NCBI GenBank assembly: GCA_002898115.1
Contig: BDTL01000112.1
Coordinates: forward strand, 1-8,037
Origin: a bacterium BMS3Bbin02
Lineage (GTDB): Bacteria > Actinomycetota > Acidimicrobiia > Spongiisociales > UBA5794
Direction: 5' to 3'
DNA: 8,037 bases
A program made the translations under genes and the position numbers. A model generated the notes under the pieces. It searched no databases, was not told the origin of the DNA, and saw only the letters and a program-made list of their open reading frames with translations. Every line of letters starts with the position of its first letter. The first letter of the stretch is position 1. Shown in pieces: positions 1-5,262 of the stretch.

Positions 1-1784
1 CTGCCGAGTTCCAGGGGTCGTCCGAGGGGGTCGACGTGCCAGAACGGCATTCGGGCGGAGGGGATCCCGGGAGCCGGATGCACGAGGACTCGGTCGACGG
101 TGATTTCGTCGATCTTCCATGTCGACGCTCCGAGCACGAACGCATCCCCCGGCCTGGACTCGAATACCATTTCCTCATCGAGTTCACCGACCTTGCCGCC
201 ACCAACGAGGATGACGGGAAACAGCCCCCGATCTGGAATGGTCCCCGCGTTCGTCACCGCAAGGAGCTGGGCGTTGCCACGGGGTGTGAGTTCGCCTGTT
301 GCCCGATCCCAGATGATTCGGGGCCGAAACTCGGCGAAATCGTCGGAGGGAAACCGACCAGACACCATGTCCAGAGTCGCGTGCAGTAGTGCGTCGGGGA
401 GGTCTCGATAGGGACCCGCGCGACGGACCGTTGCTGAGAGGTCGTCCACGGTGAGCGGTTCGCTGGCAACCATTGCGACTATTTGTTGTGCGAGGACATC
501 GAGGGGGTGTTGCGGGATAGAAGTCTCTTCGATGGCGCCGGCGAGCATTCGGTGGGTCACGACGGCGCTTTCGACCAAGTCCCCCCGGTGTTTTGGGAAG
601 ATTCGAGCAACACTCGGTGCACCCACCTGGTGGCCGGCGCGGCCGACTCGCTGCAATCCACTTGCTACCGAAGGTGGCGATCCTACGAGTACGACGAGGT
701 CGATGGCGGCGATGTCGATGCCGAGTTCGAGCGTTGACGTGGCGACGACTGCGCGAAGAGAGCCGCTCTTGAGCTCTTGCTCGATGATCACGCGTTGCTC
801 GCGTGACACACTGCCGTGGTGGGCCCTGGTGATATCCTCGTCAGCGAGGCGGTTGAGCTCCGCCGAGAGCCGTTCCGCGAGGCCGCGGCTATTGACAAAC
901 AGGAGCGTGGTCGTATGCGCACGGATGAGATCAAGGAGCTCTGGGTAGAGCGCCGGCCACACCGATCGCCGCTGTCCCGGAAGTAGATCGTCGGGCGCGT
1001 CGTCGGCCAACGGAGTTGCTTCGGGCTGGGCCAGGTCGATCACCGGTACTTGAATCGAAATGTCCAGCACCTTGTCCGCTGGCGCGTCGACAACTGTGAC
1101 CGGGCGAGGGGTCCATGTCCCTGCAGTCGTGGTGCCCCCACCAAGAAACGTGGCGATGGCCTCCAACGGCCGTTGAGTCGCCGACAAGCCGACTCGCCGG
1201 GGGGAGACGTCGGTGATGTTCTCGAGCCGTTCCAGCGAGAGTGCGAGATGTGACCCCCGTTTCGAAGATGCAATCGCATGCACCTCATCGATGATGACTG
1301 TCTCAACTGTTCGCAGTATCGACCTGGCCCGACTTGTCAGCATCAGGTACAGCGACTCCGGTGTGGTTATCAGGATGTCGGGTGGGTTTCGGAGCATGGC
1401 CCGGCGCTCGCGTTGTGGAGTGTCTCCAGTCCTCATCGCGGTCGTGATCGGCGTGAATGGTAAATTGTGGTGCTGCGCGTACCGTTCGATCCCCAAAAGC
1501 GGCACGTCAAGGTTCTTTTCAATGTCGTAGGCAAGGGCCTTCATCGGGGAGACGTACAACACCCGGCAGCGATGCTCGCGGTCGGGGAGGGGACTTGTGG
1601 TCAGACGGTCAATCGCGAAGAGGAAAGCAGCGAGCGTTTTACCTGAGCCGGTCGGAGCATGGATCAGTGTGTGTTCTCCACGGCCAATAGCTGCCCAGCC
1701 CCCGATCTGAGCAGGGGTTGGGGCCTCAAAACTCCGGGAGAACCAGCCCGAGGTTGCTGAAGAGAACTGTGATAACACGGTCAT
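1..1784 (-). CDS. lhr: Lhr-family ATP-dependent DNA helicase, N-terminal part (runs off the window)
   Basis: Superfamily 2 DEAD/H-type helicase of the Lhr (large helicase-related) family, which translocates 3'-5' on single-stranded DNA and is linked to DNA repair in mycobacteria. The minus-strand frame is open without a stop from the ATG at 1784 to the window edge (594 codons). Family members are about 1500 aa, so roughly 900 residues, including the C-terminal domain, are missing. Helicase motifs appear in order: Walker A PTGSGKT (residues 44-50), VLYVSPMKALAYD (motif Ia region), RTGDTP, TTPESLYLML, DEVH (166-169), GLSATQRPLE (SAT 201-203), FVNSRGLAERL, RAHHGSVSREQR and QRVGRAGH (378-385). 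After RecA domain 2 come Lhr-specific stretches such as FAEFRPRIIWDR, TIPDRGLFPV and GDAFVLGAST. No Shine-Dalgarno sequence precedes the ATG, but TAGCCT lies 6 nt upstream, suggesting a leaderless mRNA. The gene is divergent from the nuclease-like gene at 2054. Family assignment is secure. Confidence 0.96.
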   Translation of the reverse strand, partial: MTVLSQFSSATSGWFSRSFEAPTPAQIGGWAAIGRGEHTLIHAPTGSGKTLAAFLFAIDRLTTSPLPDREHRCRVLYVSPMKALAYDIEKNLDVPLLGIERYAQHHNLPFTPITTAMRTGDTPQRERRAMLRNPPDILITTPESLYLMLTSRARSILRTVETVIIDEVHAIASSKRGSHLALSLERLENITDVSPRRVGLSATQRPLEAIATFLGGGTTTAGTWTPRPVTVVDAPADKVLDISIQVPVIDLAQPEATPLADDAPDDLLPGQRRSVWPALYPELLDLIRAHTTTLLFVNSRGLAERLSAELNRLADEDITRAHHGSVSREQRVIIEQELKSGSLRAVVATSTLELGIDIAAIDLVVLVGSPPSVASGLQRVGRAGHQVGAPSVARIFPKHRGDLVESAVVTHRMLAGAIEETSIPQHPLDVLAQQIVAMVASEPLTVDDLSATVRRAGPYRDLPDALLHATLDMVSGRFPSDDFAEFRPRIIWDRATGELTPRGNAQLLAVTNAGTIPDRGLFPVILVGGGKVGELDEEMVFESRPGDAFVLGASTWKIDEITVDRVLVHPAPGIPSARMPFWHVDPLGRPLELG

Positions 1785-1790
1785 AAGCGC

Positions 1791-1796
1791 AGGCTA
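1791..1796 (-). promoter_or_regulatory. Candidate -10 hexamer for a leaderless lhr transcript
   Basis: On the minus strand TAGCCT fits the actinobacterial TAnnnT -10 pattern. Exactly 6 nt (GCGCTT) separate it from the lhr ATG, so transcription would start at or next to the A of ATG. No Shine-Dalgarno sequence is visible and I see no clear -35. This is inferred from spacing only. Confidence 0.45.
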
Positions 1797-1884
1797 CACG
1801 CTGGGTATGACGTTTCTCCCCGGTACGGGCGCACCGCTGCACCGCCTCACCCCGGGACGTATCAGAAGGGAAACTCTGGAATCA

Positions 1885-1908
1885 AACTACAAAATCGTCT
1901 TACGCGCG
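1885..1908. repeat. 24-bp direct repeat, copy 1
   Basis: The plus strand begins AACTACAAAATCGTC and ends TTACGCGCG. It is identical over 24 bp to 1942-1965, with the copies 57 bp apart start to start. Its last 10 bases form the left arm of the hairpin at 1899-1922. No third copy was seen in the window. Confidence 0.95.
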
Positions 1909-1922
1909 AGTGCGCGCGTAAG
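1899..1922. repeat. Perfect inverted repeat / hairpin (10-bp stem, 4-nt loop)
   Basis: CTTACGCGCG (1899-1908) is followed by the loop AGTG and the exact reverse complement CGCGCGTAAG (1913-1922). The GC-rich stem lies between divergently transcribed genes, where an intrinsic terminator is not expected. No T-tract follows on the plus strand. On the minus strand ATTTTG follows four bases after the stem, but no minus-strand gene lies upstream to terminate. It could be a dispersed REP-like element, a protein-binding site or part of a small RNA; the sequence does not decide. Confidence 0.85.
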
Positions 1923-1941
1923 GAACGCGAACGGCCCTGTG

Positions 1942-1965
1942 AACTACAAAATCGTCTTACGCGCG
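1942..1965. repeat. 24-bp direct repeat, copy 2
   Basis: Identical to 1885-1908. Unlike copy 1, it is not followed by a perfect inverted arm. It can form only an imperfect stem, with CGTCTT at 1953-1958 pairing AAGACG at 1976-1981 and a few inner GCG/CGC pairs. Confidence 0.95.
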
Positions 1966-2053
1966 GACTTTCGCAAAGACGGTGTCCGGCGGACCGGTCG
2001 ATTGGGGGCCGCCACGCTTCGGGGAGCGTACACGGTGGGAGCGACGATGAGAT

Positions 2054-2731
2054 GTGAGGCGGCAGCCGCGCCACGCTACCGTGCCTGAGACCCATCCGGA
2101 GGATCTGTTGGAAATTGCCGTAAACCTTGTCGAAACCTACCTACGTCTCACGGGGTATTTCACGTTGAGCGAGTTCGAAGTGCAGCGGCGTGAGCAAGAT
2201 GGCACGTACACGACTGTCACCGACATCGACATCATGGGAATCAGGATGCCGGGTGCAACGGTGGTCGGCGATCCCCACGGTGTCGGAGCAGACGTGATCG
2301 TGCTTGACGACCCGGTGCTGGGCCTCGCGGACGGTGCGATAGACGTGATCATTGGCGAAGTGAAACAGGGGGAAGCTGTGTTGAACCCCGGGATCAAGGA
2401 TCACGGAGTGCTGCATTCGATGTTACGACGCGTGGAATGGCTCTACGACGACCCGCTTCCGAGGGTCGTGACCGCCCTGCAACGAAATCTGGTGCACGAG
2501 TCCAGTTCTCGAGGAGGCGGCACTATCCGGACCCGGATCGTTGCGTTTGGACGGGCCGATCGCTCAACCGTCAACGTCATTGATACAGCCCACATTGTTG
2601 AGACGGTTGCCGGGTTCTTCAGCGAGTACGAGGCCGCGTTCCGGCCTTTGCGTTTCTCGGAACCGGCGCCGGCGTTCCTCAACCTGCTTCATAAGATGGG
2701 ATACACGCTGTCGCGTCCCCCGAAAGACTGA
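2054..2731 (+). CDS. Uncharacterised protein with a PD-(D/E)XK nuclease-like core
   Basis: 225 aa from a GTG start; I do not know a named family for it. Helix-rich residues 16-36 (EDLLEIAVNLVETYLRLTGY) precede TVTDIDIMGIRMPG, with Asp57 and Asp59, and then a hydrophobic strand ending VIIGEVKQG, with Glu102 and Lys104. A strand-borne Asp followed about 40 residues later by an hydrophobic-ExK strand is the PD-(D/E)XK nuclease signature, so a role in cutting or processing DNA is possible but inferred. The C-terminal half (QRNLVHES, RTRIVAFGR, FFSEYEAAF) is not recognised. No signal peptide or membrane segment is seen. The start is uncertain. GTG 2054 has only a weak upstream GGGAG. GTG 2081 and TTG 2108 are in frame, and the latter has GGAGG (2098-2102) five bases ahead and would still keep the whole core. 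It converges with the gene ending at 2753. Confidence 0.8.
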   Translation: MRRQPRHATVPETHPEDLLEIAVNLVETYLRLTGYFTLSEFEVQRREQDGTYTTVTDIDIMGIRMPGATVVGDPHGVGADVIVLDDPVLGLADGAIDVIIGEVKQGEAVLNPGIKDHGVLHSMLRRVEWLYDDPLPRVVTALQRNLVHESSSRGGGTIRTRIVAFGRADRSTVNVIDTAHIVETVAGFFSEYEAAFRPLRFSEPAPAFLNLLHKMGYTLSRPPKD

Positions 2732-2752
2732 CGCGACTGCGCACCTGGGTGT

Positions 2753-3517
2753 CTAGTACGTCCTCACGATGGTGAGGGTTTGCGCAGCGACATCGTCGCT
2801 GGTGCGGAGCTGTCCGTTTTCCGACGGTGGTCGGCGAACCGCGATACGGCAGAAGTCGCCGGCGTGCCCCTTGATCACATGTGGTGAGTCTTTCGGTCCG
2901 AACGTCCACAGTGTGTACTTCGGCCCCACGATCTCGACACGGATGCCTTCCGTGGGAAACTCTACGCCAGCTTCGCTGTACGCCCACGGGAGCATACGAT
3001 GCGCGAGCCAGGCGATATGGCGGATACGCGGCGTGTCATCACGCGGGTCCTCTTCGTCTTCCGCGACGACGATCTTGTCATCCATCGTGTGTTTGATGTC
3101 CAAGCCGTGGGCCCACGTCTCAGCAAGTCGCAGCGTTGCGAACGTCTTTGCGTTTACCGTGGCGACGAACCATGGAATGCGGGCATCGGAATCCATGCGC
3201 GAGAGCGGTTCAACGACACCTGCTCGGCCGTTACGCCACCACTCGATGATCTCCTGATAACGTCGGCCTCGTCCGCGTTCAACACCCTGGTGGGTCCAGT
3301 CATCGAAGGGGATCGTGAGTATCTCGTCGACGATGGGTTGCCCCTCGGCAATTATCCGTGCAGCTACCTCTTCGGTCGCGGCGAGGTGGCTGACAATGTC
3401 GAGAATTGTCCATCCATCTGAACGGGTTTGACGTTTCCAGTCACGCTCACGGACACCCTGAAGGAACTGGTCCAGGGCTTGTTGTTCCGCGACGAGGTCT
3501 GAGAGTATTTCCCGCAT
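2753..3517 (-). CDS. TIGR03084-family metal-binding protein (DinB / mycothiol-dependent maleylpyruvate isomerase-like)
   Basis: 254 aa, the usual length for the TIGR03084 group of actinobacterial proteins, which carry an N-terminal DinB-like four-helix metal-binding domain of the type found in mycothiol-dependent maleylpyruvate isomerase. The visible ligand set fits: His44 in SHLAATEE, then Glu133 and His137 in AETWAHGLDI. The four-residue Glu-His spacing matches the zinc site of the isomerase. A conserved WW (93-94) and IPWF (114-117) lie in between. The C-terminal part (about 165-230: RIRHIAWLAHR, LWTFGPKD, DFCRIAVRR) is typical of this group. The substrate is unknown; use of mycothiol is a family-based inference. 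It is probably cytoplasmic. There is no Shine-Dalgarno sequence at the ATG, but TAGACT lies 9 nt upstream. The gap to the upstream LOG-family gene is 56 bp, so it may have its own promoter or be read through. Confidence 0.88.
   Translation of the reverse strand: MREILSDLVAEQQALDQFLQGVRERDWKRQTRSDGWTILDIVSHLAATEEVAARIIAEGQPIVDEILTIPFDDWTHQGVERGRGRRYQEIIEWWRNGRAGVVEPLSRMDSDARIPWFVATVNAKTFATLRLAETWAHGLDIKHTMDDKIVVAEDEEDPRDDTPRIRHIAWLAHRMLPWAYSEAGVEFPTEGIRVEIVGPKYTLWTFGPKDSPHVIKGHAGDFCRIAVRRPPSENGQLRTSDDVAAQTLTIVRTY
2762..2777 (+). terminator. Weak candidate terminator hairpin after the nuclease-like gene
   Basis: CCTCAC, loop GATG, then GTGAGG form a perfect 6-bp stem 30 bp past the plus-strand stop, followed by GGTTT. 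Two G-T wobble pairs could extend it. It lies inside the 3' end of the convergent minus-strand gene, and the T-run is very short, so this is only a possibility. Confidence 0.25.
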
Positions 3518-3526
3518 AGTGGCACC

Positions 3527-3532
3527 AGTCTA
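3527..3532 (-). promoter_or_regulatory. Candidate -10 hexamer for the TIGR03084 gene
   Basis: TAGACT on the minus strand matches TAnnnT and ends 9 nt before the ATG at 3517. A start site 7 nt downstream would leave a leader of about 3 nt. No Shine-Dalgarno sequence or clear -35 was found. Confidence 0.35.
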
Positions 3533-3573
3533 GTGCAGCGGCGTGGGCCTCCGGTGCGTGATGCTTCGGGGAC

Positions 3574-4659
3574 TCAGCGTTGCTCGGCGGGGCCTGACGG
3601 CTCCGAGTTGGGTTCCGCCGAGTCAACCTCGTTGAGGCGGTTGATCAGCATGCGCAACCTTCCATGCTGGCGGCGGTCGAATCTGAATCGGATGCGGTAC
3701 AAGTCGGTGTTGTCGTCGTCGGCTATCTCGTCGGGCGTTGGGTCGATGGTTTCGATCCGGCCGTCGGCAACGATATCTGCGAAGTCGCGGTTGAGTTCCT
3801 CGACGAGTGCTACAGAGGGCTCAGATTTCATGCGCAGGACGAGTTCGCCGCGCACGTAACGTTGGGAGTGGTAGTTGCGGTAGAAGTGGAGAATGTGGTT
3901 ACACGCCTCCTCGTAGTCGGACATGACGCTAAAGAGGGCGAAGTCCGCCTCGGCAATCATGCCCTGAGCGGCAAGGTTTTCGATGAGCGTCACCCACGGT
4001 CCCCAGTAGCCGGATCCTTCGGCTTCGATGAGGACGATGGGGTGAACCTCGGACTTTCCGGTTTGTATGAGAGTCAACAGCTCAAACGTCTCGTCCTGCG
4101 TGCCGAACCCTCCGGGGAAAACAACAAAAGCGTCCGATTCCTTGACGAACATCAGTTTTCGGGTGAAGAAGTATTTGAAGTTGATGAGCCGCGACTTATG
4201 GATATAGTCGTTCGCCTCCGCCTCAAACGGGAGGCGTATGTTGACGCCAAAGGTGTATTCACTGCCGGCGCCCTTGTTTCCCGCCTCCATGATTCCGGGT
4301 CCTGCACCGGTAATGATCATCCAGCCGTGATGGTCGGCCATCCGTGATGCGAAATCGGCCGCGAGCTGGTAGTTGGGTGACTCCGGCGGTGTTCGCGCCG
4401 AGCCGTAGATCGTGACTTTGGGAATGTCACGATATTGGGAAAACACGACGAATGAGTAGCGCATTTCCTTGAGTGCCACATTCACGAGTTTGAGGTCTCC
4501 GCGGTCTGTATCGTCGCGCAGGAGTTTGAGTCCGCTCACGAGCATTTCGGCAATGAGATCTTCATCGTGTTCGTCGCTGTCGTGTCCGTCACGGGCCGCG
4601 ACGATGAGTTCTTTGAGTTTTCGGTTGAGCGATTCATCGCTCAGTGAGTATTCCGCCAT
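3574..4659 (-). CDS. LOG-family (TIGR00730) protein, nucleotide 5'-monophosphate phosphoribohydrolase-like
   Basis: 361 aa. LOG-family enzymes hydrolyse the N-glycosidic bond of nucleoside 5'-monophosphates (cytokinin ribotides in LOG proper, purine/pyrimidine nucleotides in PpnN); older annotations wrongly say lysine decarboxylase. The Rossmann-like core is complete: VTIYGSAR (82-89), TGAGPGIMEAG (117-127), FFTRKLMF (164-171) and the signature PGGFGTQDE (182-190) with the catalytic Glu190. The N-terminal 80 residues and about 90 C-terminal residues exceed the roughly 180-220 aa of minimal LOGs, so this is a long form. Its extensions may be regulatory, as in PpnN, but this is not shown. The C-terminal tail (340-361) is rich in Glu, Ser and Pro and looks disordered. 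I chose ATG 4659 because GGTAGG (4669-4674) lies 9 nt upstream. An in-frame TTG at 4668 would add three residues but sits directly on that ribosome site. The gap from yajQ is 54 bp. Confidence 0.92.
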   Translation of the reverse strand: MAEYSLSDESLNRKLKELIVAARDGHDSDEHDEDLIAEMLVSGLKLLRDDTDRGDLKLVNVALKEMRYSFVVFSQYRDIPKVTIYGSARTPPESPNYQLAADFASRMADHHGWMIITGAGPGIMEAGNKGAGSEYTFGVNIRLPFEAEANDYIHKSRLINFKYFFTRKLMFVKESDAFVVFPGGFGTQDETFELLTLIQTGKSEVHPIVLIEAEGSGYWGPWVTLIENLAAQGMIAEADFALFSVMSDYEEACNHILHFYRNYHSQRYVRGELVLRMKSEPSVALVEELNRDFADIVADGRIETIDPTPDEIADDDNTDLYRIRFRFDRRQHGRLRMLINRLNEVDSAEPNSEPSGPAEQR

Positions 4660-4668
4660 GCTGGTCAA

Positions 4669-4674
4669 CCTACC
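4669..4674 (-). promoter_or_regulatory. Ribosome binding site deciding the LOG-family start
   Basis: GGTAGG on the minus strand lies 9 nt before the ATG at 4659. It directly abuts the alternative TTG at 4668, which argues against that start. Confidence 0.5.
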
Positions 4675-4713
4675 GTACCTGGTGTCCCTACGTGCGCCTT
4701 GGTCCGTCGATGT

Positions 4714-5199
4714 TCAGTCGCGGAAGTTCACGTATTGGAGGGGGAGCCGAAAGTCGAGATCCTTGAGCAGACCGATGACGGCTTGCAGGTCATCTCGTTT
4801 TTTGCCCTGTACCCGCAACTGGTCACCCTGCACCTGGACCTGGACCTTCAGCTTCGCATCACGAATTGCCTTGCCAAGTTCTTTGGCAGCGTCCTGGGGT
4901 ATGCCCTCGTTGAGCGCGAAAGTGGTTCGAGCTCGGCCGCCGGACGCCTCTTCAACTTTGCCCTGGGTGATTGCCTTGGTCGAGATGCCCCGCTTGAGGA
5001 GGCGCCCTTTGAGCACGTCAATGGCAGCCTCAAGCCGACCATCTCCGCTCGACTCGAGGGTGATGGCTTCATCGGTCAACTCCATCGTGGTGTCCGTACC
5101 CTTGAAGTCGTACCGATTCGTGATTTCACGCATGGCTTGATCGACTGCGTTTCGCAGTTCCTGTTTATCGGTCTTCGAGACCACATCGAATGCTGGCAT
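4714..5199 (-). CDS. yajQ: YajQ-family nucleotide-binding protein (UPF0234)
   Basis: 161 aa, matching the usual 160-165 aa of YajQ. The N-terminus MPAFDVVSKTD, then ELRNAVDQAMREI, RYDFKGTD (about 29-36), LKGRLLKRGIS (63-73), the Gly/Lys-rich loop with QGKVEEA (79-85), AKELGKAIRDAKLKVQ (104-119) and the terminal LPLQYVNFRD are family hallmarks. YajQ is a small soluble protein of two ferredoxin-like domains that binds nucleotides or nucleic acid. A Xanthomonas homologue was reported to bind cyclic di-GMP and act with a transcription factor, but whether this one does is unknown. It starts 63 bp after the AAA+ gene on the same strand. No Shine-Dalgarno sequence is seen; an extended -10 (TGATAGTCT) ends exactly 6 nt before the ATG, so the gene probably has its own leaderless promoter. 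Confidence 0.96.
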   Translation of the reverse strand: MPAFDVVSKTDKQELRNAVDQAMREITNRYDFKGTDTTMELTDEAITLESSGDGRLEAAIDVLKGRLLKRGISTKAITQGKVEEASGGRARTTFALNEGIPQDAAKELGKAIRDAKLKVQVQVQGDQLRVQGKKRDDLQAVIGLLKDLDFRLPLQYVNFRD

Positions 5200-5205
5200 G
5201 GGGTA

Positions 5206-5214
5206 AGACTATCA
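5206..5214 (-). promoter_or_regulatory. Candidate extended -10 for a leaderless yajQ transcript
   Basis: The minus strand reads TGATAGTCT, an extended TGn plus a TAnnnT hexamer, then TACCCC (6 nt), then the ATG at 5199. The spacing would put the start site on the start codon. No -35 match at 17-18 bp was found. Confidence 0.5.
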
Positions 5215-5262
5215 CTCGCGTTGACGTCGTTGGGTTCCCGCGGTAGCGCAAGCGGCTGGTCG

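Larger units (their letters stand above)
1785..2053. other. Divergent intergenic region between lhr and the nuclease-like gene
   Basis: This 269-bp stretch holds no convincing gene. Open frames on both strands cross it, but they are low-quality and their repeated peptide only reflects the DNA direct repeat. It should contain the promoters of both flanking genes. It carries two 24-bp direct repeats, a perfect 10-bp hairpin at 1899-1922, a small 5-bp stem-loop (2014-2018 with 2025-2029, loop TCGGGG) and an 8-bp near-tandem GCACCGCT/GCACCGCC at 1831-1846. I could not assign a plus-strand promoter. Confidence 0.7.

Noticed and set aside
36..1690. Several plus-strand open frames (e.g. 36-389, 451-948, 1213-1530)
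   Set aside because: They are antisense to the uninterrupted lhr frame, which carries every helicase motif; the plus frames give Ser/Arg-rich translations with no recognisable domain.
1899..1922. Rho-independent terminator
   Set aside because: The hairpin sits between divergent promoters with no upstream gene to end on the strand that has the short T-run, and the plus strand has no T-run.
1885..1965. Short CRISPR array
   Set aside because: There are only two repeat copies, a 33-bp spacer between them, no further units and no cas genes; the hairpin arm lies in the supposed spacer.
1807..2088. 93-aa plus-strand open frame with a repeated NYKIVLRA peptide
   Set aside because: The peptide repeat only reflects the 24-bp DNA direct repeat; there is no ribosome site or domain, and it runs into the start of the next gene.
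3664..4347. 227-aa plus-strand open frame
   Set aside because: It lies wholly antisense to the LOG-family gene, whose catalytic motifs are intact; such long shadows are common in high-GC genes.
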